From contig NC_056758.1 of assembly GCF_018687715.1 (NCBI RefSeq), forward strand, positions 12,754,001 to 12,818,000: a stretch of 64,000 nt of DNA, read 5' to 3'. The number at the start of each line of letters is the position of its first letter. The first letter of the stretch is position 1. Below are positions 1 through 9,440 of the stretch, in pieces. A program made the translations under genes and the position numbers. This stretch comes from Carya illinoinensis (Eukaryota > Streptophyta > Magnoliopsida > Fagales > Juglandaceae). The notes beneath the pieces are model-generated. The model was given only the letters and a program-made list of their open reading frames with translations, was not told the origin of the DNA and made no database searches.

Positions 1-90
1 TCCTTAACAACTTTAGCTTTCCCATCTATGATTTCACGTTGAAAAAATTAATTTGAGATATCAACATCAGTACCCTGAAGCCCTCTCACA

Positions 91-121
<31 letters not shown>

Positions 122-589
122 GAATCCTGAATCCTGAATCCTTAACAAATATGCACCCCTCACGAATGGCAATTTATTTACCCAAGTTTTAAAACAAGAA
201 GAAAAAATTTGTGTAAAATCAACGATATATTTATGTGAAAATGCAAACCTTTTGCTAAAATCAACGTTATATTTGAAAAATATGCCATTTAATATTGAAA
301 AAAGAGAATCTGCATTTCAAAATCAAATAATGTAACAAAAATTCAGCGAAAACTTGGCTACTTTTTAGTGGTAAGATGAGCATATATAATTTGCTTACCA
401 TGTACATAATCCCAGCAGATGACAGAGCCCTCAGTGCCCCAGTCACCTTCATGCAAAGCACAACCCTGTACTTTCTCAGGGGAGAAATTAATTGGAAATG
501 TGATGTGGTCGGCCGCTGAAGATCTCATGAAACTTCTCAGCTGGTGCCTTAATTTCTACCTCTCCCTCCACCTTACCAGACAGAGACAT
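1..589 (-). pseudogene. MLP-like (major latex protein, Bet v 1 family) gene, 5' part, frameshifted in exon 1
   Basis: MLP-like proteins are small cytosolic proteins of the Bet v 1/START fold that bind hydrophobic ligands. Exon 1 runs on the minus strand from the ATG at 589 to 399. It begins MSLSGKVEGEVEIKAPAEKF and continues through PHHISN, the family's usual N-terminus; after a break it resumes with the PEKVQG and HEGDWGT motifs. A GT donor sits at 397-398. The intron covers 26-398, and an AG acceptor at 26-27 opens exon 2 at position 25, which reads GKAKVVK and leaves the window. Splicing at these sites gives VHDGKAKV, the family junction, so the gene model is well supported. One oddity is about four extra bases near 503-512, between ISN and PEK. 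They shift the frame and create an early stop, so this copy is a pseudogene or carries an assembly error. A TATTTAAG-like box lies about 100 bases upstream of the ATG. The rest of the gene lies left of the window. Confidence 0.85.
91..120. repeat. (CT)10(AT)5 compound microsatellite
   Basis: Ten CT units are followed by five AT units. The tract lies inside intron 1 of the MLP-like gene, so length variation should not touch the coding part. Confidence 0.95.
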
Positions 590-2035
590 TTTTCTTTCAG
601 ATGTTGTTCCAAAATACTCAGAAAACAGACTAGGATATTGTAAATTGCCTTTGTTGTAGAAAACAGCTATGCCAACCCTTACACTTAAATAGAAGACGAT
701 ATGTATCACGTATAATAGAAAAACAAGATCCTAGATATACATGTGGTCACCATCCCCTGATTGTGCTCTAATTACAGAATATTAGAAGCATGGTCCACTC
801 CTTGCTGGCCATGCAAATTATGGATGGAGTTGTTGTATTTTTGTTGGACTTTAGAGACAATTGAGACTGTTTCAAGTGGGTTTTAGTTTATTGATTTGCC
901 ATATCTCATTATTTGGACCTTTCTTACTGCAACACATGCAAAATGATTTGCGTGACTGATTAATGATTATTATTATTTTTATATTTGAAAGATTTAAAAA
1001 CCAATTAAAATGTTAAAAAAATAGCCTTATAATATTATGTATCACGATAAATTAATCAGCCCATAAGTCTTGTGTATAATTCGCTTAATTAATTAATATT
1101 GCATGCATGGTACCTTAGAAAATAAAAAGAAATCAGGGCCATACCTGAGTTGTGGATAATGGCCACATTAATATTATTAGAACTACATTGTGTCCACTTA
1201 ATTGTGCAATATTCATCAATGTATGGTCACTGATTCACTTGCCATGGTGGGCAAATCAAGCACTTGTGCTGCACCATTCCATGCCAATCTGATGCCCACA
1301 AGTTCCTCCTCTTTTTCCTCTCGATCTCTTTCCTCCCCTTCGCGATGCCTCTCTCTTCTTTCTCCCTGATCTCTCTCCCTCTCTTTTCATTTTTTTTTCT
1401 TTTCCTTTTCCACATTTTTTCGATCTGCAAAACATGCATGCCATTCAAGAAGATCACATTTTGATCAAACTGTTAATCTGCATTTGATCAACCTTTGATG
1501 TTCTTCCGATCCGATCCGGTTTATAATATTTATGACCGAACTCTTGTATTTTTGTTTTTGGTTAGTTTCGTCTGTATTTTATTCAATGGTTTTTGTGATA
1601 TATATATAATGCACTTTACATATTGCTTTAGAAAAAGTATATATGTTTAGTTGATTTTACAAAGCTCACCACTTGCATTAATTTTCTTGCAGGAGCTGAT
1701 CTACAAAATCATGTTCCCCATGACCATCAAGACATGAGTACCCCTTGAAAATGTCATTGACATATGTGGCTTTCTCTTATTTGGCGTCTTCCATCGGCCA
1801 CGAGTCCACTTAATAGTGCAATATTAATATAAATGGCAGAATCGTAGTTTACTCTTTTCGAAAATATATATATATATATATATATATATTTTTTTTAAAG
1901 TCTGTTTATTTTTTTTAATCAAGAATTGAATATTCATCAATAAATTTTACTACAATACCAAAATCTCACTCATTACAATAGTTATCCTTAAGAACAATAT
2001 TCATAATCTGTAAAGGTTCTTCTTCTAACCTGCAT
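590..2035. other. 5' flank of the MLP-like gene; no further gene seen
   Basis: The stretch is AT-rich, with no coding segment that resembles a protein family. It holds a pyrimidine-rich tract at about 1303-1420 and a (TA)13 microsatellite at 1864-1889. The proximal part, about 590-800, is the presumed promoter and 5' UTR of the minus-strand MLP-like gene. Confidence 0.6.
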
Positions 2036-2400
2036 ATTCTTTACTCAGTTTACAGTAATGCCATTTTTACATGTAAATGAGCTGCTGCATTTGCTTCTCT
2101 GAAATTGAAAGTCACTTTCCATCCAGGTCTTCCATCTAACATACATCTAACATCATATACCAGAGCGCCATTCTCTCTGCTAATTTCTTTATTATTGTTT
2201 GTGGCCTTTTCAATCACCTACCTGTGGATCCCCTTCAAAAATTACCCTAGCAAATCCCAAATCCTCCATTGCCTTCCTTAATTCCATAGCTTCAGCTATA
2301 ACAGGCTTCATATAATGAATAACATTTGTGCATGCATACACTGGCCATAATGTCACCTGCCTCATATCTGACCTGTCTTCATGTAAATCTCTTTATTGAT
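2036..2400 (-). pseudogene. L1-type RNase H domain fragment
   Basis: Read on the minus strand this gives broken pieces of the plant L1 (RVT_3) RNase H domain. First comes AEAMELRKAMEDLGFARV, then FEGDPQ, and after a shift FNFREANAAAH, which matches the usual F-REAN-AAH ending. A stop and at least one frameshift separate the pieces, and no reverse transcriptase lies beside it, so it is a small dead scrap. A related scrap lies at about 9185-9440. The family assignment is good; the exact ends are not. Confidence 0.65.
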
Positions 2401-2985
2401 ACACCAAACTCACCACTTACGTGAAAGCCAGCTTAAATAAAAAAATATAAAAATATTGGTACTTTGTCATTTTTATTAATATGATGAATTTCATGTACAA
2501 TGAGTCACCTATTACACACTACGCATATAAATAACATAATTAAAAAATTAAGAACGGTGCTACTATGCCGCTCAATGTGTACCACTGGGCATGGCCTCTA
2601 ATGCATTTGCACTTTTTTAATTTTTTTTCTTTTTTCGTTCAAGCTTTTTTAAACATCATTAAATATTTAAAAAAAAATACACCAATTCACTAATATTTGT
2701 TTTCTTAACTATTAAAAAAAATACATGAGTGATCAAATCGTGGGGACAAACTCAGGCAGCATAGTATCATTTTCCTTAAAAACATTTAGCACCCATGTTA
2801 TAATCTCATATATCATGCAATTGTGGATTATGTTCAAATTATTAGGATAAAGCAATGATGTAATGATCATTGAATGTAGATGAACAACCGATCAATGGTC
2901 AAGAAATTAAAGAAAACTATATGAGTGGTACTGGGACAAAAGAAACAAATTAAGAACCGGACACATGATGTGCCACATGCAGGTC
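2401..2985. other. AT-rich spacer, nothing recognised
   Basis: I see no gene, tandem array or element end between the RNase H scrap and the L1 element. Confidence 0.5.
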
Positions 2986-2992
2986 CTCTTTC

Positions 2993-3075
2993 TTCTCTAG
3001 TTGAGAGAAAGAAAGTGTAAGGTTGAGTTTCTTTGTATCTTGATACAAAGAAATTGTCCCTCAGTGCAAACTGAG
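2993..3075 (+). promoter_or_regulatory. Three consecutive short hairpins in the L1-A leader
   Basis: Three inverted repeats follow one another. TTCTCT/AGAGAA has a 5-base loop (2993-3009). TTTCTTTGTATC/GATACAAAGAAA has perfect 12-base arms and a 2-base loop (3028-3053). CTCAG/CTGAG has a 6-base loop (3060-3075). They precede ORF1 by about 170 bases. A structured RNA leader is an inference; the pairing itself is seen directly. Confidence 0.6.
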
Positions 3076-3245
3076 AGTCTAGTTTTTCTTTTTTTCTTCT
3101 TTAATCTCAAAGCAAATCTAAGTGGTGTTACAGTCATCAAACTTGGTGAAAGAAAAGCAGCAACTACAACCTCCCTAAGAAGCCAAAGGGATCAATCTGC
3201 AATAACAATAAGTACAACGCTGTCAACCAGCCTACAGAGGTAATC

Positions 3246-4440
3246 ATGGTAGAGGAGGACCTCTCAAAGCTATGGAAAGGCCTAAACCTTACTGAAAAAT
3301 GAGGAAGGCCTACTTAAACTCTTAGATCAAGATGTTCTTGCAGCAGTGAAAAGAGGAACTATTTGCCTCTTGGCAATGGTTATCAATGAAAGGAACTTCA
3401 ATAAAGAAGCATTCCGTTCCACCATGCCTCAAGTCTGGAAAGTGGAAGATGGTATCACATTCACTAAAGTAGGCGACAACAACTTCATCATGGAGTTTCA
3501 TAACATAGATGACAAAGACAAAGTTCTCCAGGGAAGGCCCTAGACCTTTGACAGAAACCTCATAGCTATCCAAGATGTTGACAACAACCTCCTAACAAAT
3601 GAAGCTAGGTTTTCTTATGAACCTTTTTGGGTACAATTACATAATGTCCGATTGGCTGGCATGAATGATGGGAAACAAATAGCGTATGCAACTGGCAAAG
3701 TACTCAAGGTCAAAGTAGATGAAGAAGGGAAGAGCTGTGGTAGATGCTCAAGGGTGCAAGTGGAGGTGGACATTACCAAACCCCTAGCTCAAGGAAGGTG
3801 GCTCAAAGTAGGTGAAAGGAAAATATGGATAGCCTTCAAATACGAGAGGTTGTAGACATTTTGCTTCAGATGTGGAATCATTAAACACCCAAGGGGTGGG
3901 TGCCACAACCAAAGGTTTGGAAACTAGTTTCAGACTAAACTCCCTACCCAATATGGCCCTTGGCTAAGAACTGCCCCAACCAGGTTCTCTCCAATGGCAA
4001 CCAAGAGCTATGTAAGCAGATCAGAATCCAACAACCCATCCCCAAGGCAGCAACAACCAGCCATGGTGGGGGCTGGCCAGGATACCAGAAAGGGCACTAC
4101 AGAGGGCTCTATGGCACAAAGTCAAGAGGTAGCTGTGAATCTAGCACCTGTAGTGCACAACTCCATGCAAAAGTTTTCTGCAAGACCAACAACTCAGGAA
4201 AAAAGCCAAGGTTGCTACACGATAGGTAAGCTTGTCCCTACTGCAATAGCTGATAAATCTGACTTTTTGACTCATGAGGAGACCCATACTATAGCCCAAC
4301 ATTCCTATTCACTACCCAAAAAATCCTCAACTACAAACTATTCCAATGATGACGTGGAACATGAACCTATACATATAGACTCTATGGTAGAAGAGGGCCA
4401 TTTCAATTTTTCAAACAAGCCTATTAACAGTAGTGACTAG
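3246..4440 (+). pseudogene. L1-A ORF1: DUF4283 / zinc-knuckle nucleic-acid-binding protein
   Basis: In L1 elements ORF1 makes the RNA-binding protein that packages element RNA. The start chosen is ATG 3246 (MVEEDLSKLWKGLNLTEK). One extra base at about 3300 moves the frame to the next block, which holds LAAVKRGTICLL and continues through the DUF4283 region (FTKVGDNNFIMEF). The knuckle CFRCGIIKHPRGGC (C-x2-C-x4-H-x4-C) lies near 3860-3905. Two in-frame TAG codons, at 3541 (after GR-P) and 3853 (before TFCFRCG), stand where the family usually has Trp, consistent with G-to-A change. The tail to 4440 is low-complexity and rich in Gln, Ser and Thr, as is usual. ORF2 begins about 265 bases further on. 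Confidence 0.8.
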
Positions 4441-4706
4441 GTCTCTCCCTCACAATAGCCATCTATCATATACTCAATCAAAACCAGGAAATTCAGTTGG
4501 AAAAGGAAAGCACAAAAATCCCACACTACCAATTCAGATGAAACTGTTGGATTAGCAAACAAGGCAAAGAAAAGAACCTCAAACAATATATTGGGAGATA
4601 TCTCAAACCAATATGGCTCTAAGAAACCAAGACAACACACTATGTGTCCTAAGTTTTACCATCTGAATTCAAAGGTGGAGGCTACCAAGCAGCCCCACCT
4701 ACAACC

Positions 4707-6855
4707 ATGATATGCATCAGTAGGAACTGTTGGGGTTTGGAAACCCCTGAACAATTCGAGAACATCACCTTTTGGTGAGGGAAAAGGTCCCAGACTTTGT
4801 TTTCCTCATGGAAACAAAGTGCAATAGAAATAAAGTGGAACAAATTAGGAGACAAATTGGCTTTCAACATAGTTATGTGGTGGAGAGTAAGGGCTTAAGT
4901 GGAAGGCTAGCCTTCCTATGAAAAGATAATATGGACGTGGTCTTAGAAACTTACACCAGAAGCCATACTTCAATTTCTATAAACTTACCAGAGCCAGGAA
5001 ACAAAGTCCTCATCATTGGTTTCTATGGTAGCCCTGAATCTTCTAAAAGAAATGGCAGTTGGGAGCTTTTAAAAGCCTTGAACCCAAAGGATGACAAAGC
5101 TTGGATATGCATAGGGGATTTCAACGAAATTTTGAACCAAAATGAGAAGAAAGGGGCAGCAGCAAGACCATATAGGCACATGGAAACGTTTAGAGAAGTA
5201 GTTGAGGAATGTGCTTTGAGTGAGGTACAATTTCAGGGTGATTACTTTAATTGGAGTAACAGAAGGGAGGGGAGATACTTTACAAAAGAAAAACTAGATA
5301 GAGCTTTTGGAAACCCAACCTGGTTCAGATTATTTGAAGACTCCTTTGTCACCTCACTAGCAGCTCAGAGTTCTAATCATAGCCCCATAGTGCTACAACA
5401 TGGTAGAAACGAGGGGCATAAATACAAAGAAAGACCTTTCACGTATGAATCCAAATGGGACGGAAGAGAAGAACGCAATGAACTCATATTAAGAGCTTGG
5501 AATGCAACTCCCACTCACCTGTCGAGCATCAAAGAGGTTACACAAGGACTGAAGAGATGCAAGCATCACTTGATGACCTAAAGCAAGAAATCCTTCCAGA
5601 ACCAGAAAGGGATCATCTCTGCAAAACTCAATCACATTAAGCTGCTTCAGAATTCAAATGAGGGGGAGAATAATGAGAAAATAAAAATCTTGAGAAAGGA
5701 GGTGGACTACCTACTTGAAGAGGAGGATATGAGATGGAAGTGAAGGGCAAAGCAACAGTGGCTGAAAGATGGTGACAGAAATACAAGCTTCTTTCATAAT
5801 TGTGCAAGCTAAACGAAAAGAAACAATTCTATAAAGAAAGTTTCAGATGAGAGTGGAAGACAAGCCTCTACGCTAGAAAGAGTAAGCCAATTATTTCAAG
5901 GCTTTTTTCAGCACCTCTTTACTTCATCAGAGCCAAATAGGATTGAGGAATGCATCAAGCACACCAAAACAACCATTACTAGTGCAATGAATGATTCATT
6001 AACCAAGAAAATTGAAAGTTTTGAGGTTGAAGTGGCAGTCTTTAGTATGTATGGCTTAGGATCTCCATGATCCGATGGCTTCCCTGCCATATTGTACCAG
6101 AACCATTGGGCAATAGTAGGCCCAAAAGTATATGTTCTAGTCCAAGAAGCTTTTCAAACCAGTTCATGGCCTGATGAGTTCAACCCTACTCATATTGCCT
6201 TATTCCTTAGATAAAAAACCCAACTAAAGTCACTGAATATTGACCTATCTCTCTGTGCAATGTAAGCTCCAAAATCCTTGCAAAAGTCTCAGCCAATAGA
6301 CTAAAAAAAATCCTTGCTACTGTTATATCACCATCTCAAAGTGCCTTTGTCCCGGGAAGGATGATTACTGATAATGTCATAGTTGAATTTGAGGCTCTTC
6401 ACACCATGCAAGGAAGATTAAAAGGGAGGGAATGTTATATGGCCTTGAAAATGGACATGAGCAAGGCATATGATAGGATAGAATGATCTTTTTGGCAGTT
6501 GTAATGAGAGAAATGGGTTTTGATCAAAAGTGGATTGAGGTCATAATGAGGTACATCTCAACTATTTCCTATGCCATTCTCATCAATGGTCCCTTAGAAC
6601 CATTTCACTCCATCTCGTGGCATCAGGCAGGGTGATCCATTATTACCCTACCTCTTTATCCTTTGTGCTAAAGCCCTTAGTTGCATGCTACAAGTAGCTG
6701 AAATAGCATGTGCATTAACAGGAGTCCCTCTAGCTTGAAATCAGATGCATATAAGCCACCTCTTCTTTGCTGATGATAGCCTTCTATTCTACAAGGCTAG
6801 TCCTCTAGAAAGGAGTAGATTAATCCCCCTCTTAGAAGTCTATGAGAATGCTTCA
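4707..6855 (+). pseudogene. L1-A ORF2: AP endonuclease and reverse transcriptase, truncated
   Basis: ORF2 nicks target DNA and copies element RNA into the nick. The start MICISRNCWG at 4707 is the usual endonuclease opening. A frameshift near 4755-4775 and a TGA at about 4918 precede the longest open block (4931-5581), which holds IGDFNEIL and EKLDRAF. The catalytic SDH motif reads SNHSP, with Asn at 5375-5377, so the nuclease is probably dead. Further on are WLKDGDRNTSFFH, the fingers/palm blocks PISLCNV and QSAFVPGR, then [20 protein letters not shown] and the FADD box at 6766-6777. Several stops sit at expected Arg or Gln codons. The match ends at YENAS, where intact relatives go on with GQ-N-K, so the C-terminal third is absent. 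Confidence 0.85.
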
Positions 6856-7616
6856 AGTCTCCCCGCCTCCCTCCCCCTCCCCTTTCTATTTTTGTGTTTT
6901 GTTTTCTGTTTTTTGTTTTTCAGGCCAAATAAGGGAATCACAGATCTGGAAGAATCCGATGACCACCGACCAACAAGCGCCCCTCCATGGCGTTTCCCAG
7001 CCACTGATCTTCAAGACCACCCAATACGGTGCCAAACAGAGCAGAGAAGGGCCCGCACGCGCGGGTTAAAGTTTCCCAGCGTTCCGACGCGTGGCTCTCA
7101 CGCGCCACCGGGAATCCCTCTACCGACGCAACGAGCGACGTTTCTGGAGCTTGTGAGTAGGGGACTACAAGATCTGCTATCAGTTTCCTCCTAGCATGGC
7201 GCGTGTACTGCACCCGCTATAGTACTTACTGTTCACTGGTTTTCCTTGTACAGTGTTTCCATTTTTTTTTTGTGTCGTCTTTTATTTCTAGAAATAAAAA
7301 TCCAAAAAAATAGTACTATCGGACTTTTGTCCTGATGGAATGGTCCCCCCTCTGCTTGGCGGTGCTTGGTGGGATTGGTGTCCCATATTCCGCTTAGTCA
7401 GGTATGGGGATTTGGTAACTCTATCATGGATAGAGTTGAGCTGTCTCTTAGATTTAGGTCTTTAGAGGTTGGCCGTCTAGACTAGACCATGTCAACCATA
7501 TTAGTGTGTTGAGAAGCAATTAATATTTGTAACTGGTTTGTTGTTTAAGTCAAAGTTGTATGTCCTCTTTAATGAATGGATGTAATCTGTTATTCAAAAA
7601 AAAAAAAAAAAAAAAG
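6856..7616 (+). other. Non-L1 GC-rich segment with poly(A), fused to L1-A
   Basis: At about 6856 the L1 coding match gives way to a pyrimidine-rich run ending TTTTTGTTTTTCAG, which looks like an intron 3' end. A GC-rich stretch rich in CACGCG/CGCGTG follows (about 6915-7210), then T/G-rich DNA and about 20 A residues. No protein family is recognisable in any frame. It could be a foreign transcript joined by template switching, a separate poly(A) retroposon inserted here, or an unusual L1 3' UTR. Sequence alone does not decide. Confidence 0.5.
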
Positions 7617-7973
7617 AAAGGCTCAATGTTTAGATAATTAGATGATAGGAAAATTGAATGATGATATATAGTGATCATATATATAGTTGTTGATAAGGGT
7701 AAAGTCGAAAGGAAATAGCAACTTAACTAATCTGAAAGGCATACAGAACCATATATAGGAAGTTGAAAGATTAAAAAATGAGGATATTAGTACAATCAAT
7801 TAGAGGTTTGATCTGATTCTATGTTGTAATTCATTTTAAAGTATTGAATAAATTTTTCCTGTTATTAAACAAATAAAAAATAAAAATAAAAAGTTAGTGG
7901 CTGATATGTGGGTTCACCAGAGGAGTGGAAGTATATGTGACTCGTTAGAAAATAGAGTATTACTATTTGAAGA
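7617..7973. other. AT-rich spacer, nothing recognised
   Basis: This lies between the L1-A poly(A) and the first hAT element. No gene or repeat structure stands out. Confidence 0.5.
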
Positions 7974-8160
7974 CCTTTACATCGGGCTGGGCAACCGGGC
8001 CGGATTTTTTTTCGGCCCGGTCCGGAACCCGAATAATCGGGTTCCGGTTACGGGCAACGGCCAGGAAAACACCCAAGCCAGTGCCCGGTTTCTAAAACCC
8101 GGGTGCACCCGGGCCGGGTACCGGATTTAAAACCCGATACCCAAGTTTTTTAAAAATCCA

Positions 8161-8198
8161 AACCCAGTGCCAAAACGACGCCGTTTTGGCACTGGGTT
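8161..8198. repeat. Perfect 38-bp hairpin in hAT 1
   Basis: Arms of 17 bases, AACCCAGTGCCAAAACG (8161-8177) and its exact reverse complement (8182-8198), are separated by four bases. It sits 180 bases inside the left end of the transposon. Confidence 0.95.
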
Positions 8199-8242
8199 AA
8201 TAACCCTTCCGGCCTTCGGCATTTCGATTCCCCCCTCCCAAA

Positions 8243-8248
<6 letters not shown>

Positions 8249-8315
<67 letters not shown>
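8249..8315. repeat. (CT)33 microsatellite
   Basis: An uninterrupted CT run of about 67 bases lies inside hAT 1, downstream of the hairpin. Confidence 0.97.
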
Positions 8316-8318
<3 letters not shown>

Positions 8319-8518
8319 GAATCTTCCCGAAACCCTACAAATCATCCCATTGCCGTCATCCACTCATCCCGTCATCCCGTCGTCGTCGTCATCCCATCGT
8401 CGTTGTCATCCTATCGTCGTTTCATCTGGTCATCCTCAGAAACACTACAAATCAGGTTAGTTTTTGATAAACTCTTCTTCCATTTCGGTTTCTTTAATTT
8501 ATGGTGTGGTTTTTTTAG

Positions 8519-8626
8519 TGGGTGTGATTTGTTTGGTGTGGTTTCTGATTTTGGGTGTAATTTATTTTGGGTTTCTGATTTGGGTGTGATTTGTTTAAGG
8601 TTTCTGATTTTGGGTGTGATTTGTAC
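8519..8626. repeat. Short minisatellite, TTTCTGATTTTGGGTGTGAT-type units
   Basis: Three to four diverged copies of a unit of about 27-29 bases, each containing TTTCTGATTT and GGGTGT, lie inside hAT 1. Confidence 0.7.
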
Positions 8627-8675
8627 AAATTTTGCTCCTATTTTATTCATGTCTAGTGTATACGTACTGGTTAGA
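8619..8675. repeat. Direct repeat inside hAT 1 (copy 1; copy 2 at 10026-10083)
   Basis: About 57 bases beginning TTGTACAAATTTTGCTCC are repeated 1.4 kb downstream with only about two mismatches. This points to an internal duplication within the transposon. Confidence 0.85.
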
Positions 8676-9184
8676 TTCTTAAGTTATATAAGCCTCCCCT
8701 TCATTTTAGAGATAGCGAACTCTCAAACACGAATTCATACTGTACGTATTCTTTGTTCTTTTAAACCACAAGATTATAGCGAGCCTTGTGTATCATAACA
8801 GTGCTGTATCTCAGCTGGATGAAATGTAACTTCTTTAATCCCTAAATAATATATAGTGAAATAGGCTCATATACATTATATGCATGCATGGCCGAAGTGT
8901 AGTGTATGTTGTTCTGATTAAAATATCATGTATATTGTAATCCAGTAAGAAAATGGTCCACCTCAGTAGCTGATTTCAAGGATCTAAGACTTGAATTAAT
9001 TCCAAGACTGAAAATTGAAGAGATATAGCTTATAGTTTTTATAATGAGAAGAATATGGATTAGAAGAAATTATTTTGTTTGTGAAAAAAAGTTTTGAGAG
9101 TCCAAAACTGGTTGTTAAAGCTGCAAGTATAGACATGTGAGGTTTTATTCAAGCCCATATTCAACAGGATGATCTACAACATGC

Positions 9185-9440
9185 AGGCATTACTAACAGA
9201 AGTATGATTAAATGGAAAAAAAACCAATTGAGAATTATGTGAAAGCTAATTAAGATGCATCTATAGATGAAAAAGCTAAGAAGACGGGTCTTCCAATCAT
9301 TATTAGAGATGAGGTAGGTGATAATTATGGCTTGTTTATGCACAAATGTTAGTTATCATATGAAGCCTATTATAGCTGAAGCCATGGCCTTAAGGAAAGC
9401 AATGGAGCTATGTCATATATTTAAGTCTCTGATTAAAAAC
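9185..9440 (+). pseudogene. L1-type RNase H fragment inside hAT 1
   Basis: Plus-strand fragments read PIENYVKAN, then DASIDEKA, IIIRDEVGDNYG and, after a shift, IIAEAMALRKAMEL. These are the first strands of the plant L1 RNase H domain, with the usual Asn/Asp start, GII-RDE and EA-ALRKA blocks. Stops and a frameshift break it. It matches the minus-strand scrap at 2036-2400 in the AEAM-LRKAME block, so both derive from one L1 lineage. Whether it was captured by the hAT element or inserted later cannot be told. Confidence 0.65.

Larger units (their letters stand above)
2986..7616 (+). mobile_element. L1-type LINE A, degenerate, with a chimeric 3' end
   Basis: This non-LTR retrotransposon has, in order, a leader with small hairpins, ORF1 (DUF4283 plus zinc knuckle), ORF2 (endonuclease plus reverse transcriptase) and a poly(A) tract at about 7595-7615. 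ORF2 stops matching L1 proteins at about 6855, just after the FADD motif region. The thumb, zf-RVT and RNase H parts are missing, and a GC-rich segment occupies that place up to the poly(A). Stops and frameshifts in both ORFs make it inactive. I could not find a convincing target-site duplication, so the 5' end at about 2986 is an estimate based on the hairpin leader. Confidence 0.8.

Noticed and set aside
6745..7194. 149-codon frame as a novel fusion protein
   Set aside because: It is the end of the L1 reverse transcriptase running by chance into the foreign segment; there is no upstream intact frame to translate it.
8167..8460. Open frame encoding a Leu/Ser-repeat protein across the CT microsatellite
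   Set aside because: The reading frame is open only because CT repeats encode no stops; it lies inside hAT 1 and has no family features.
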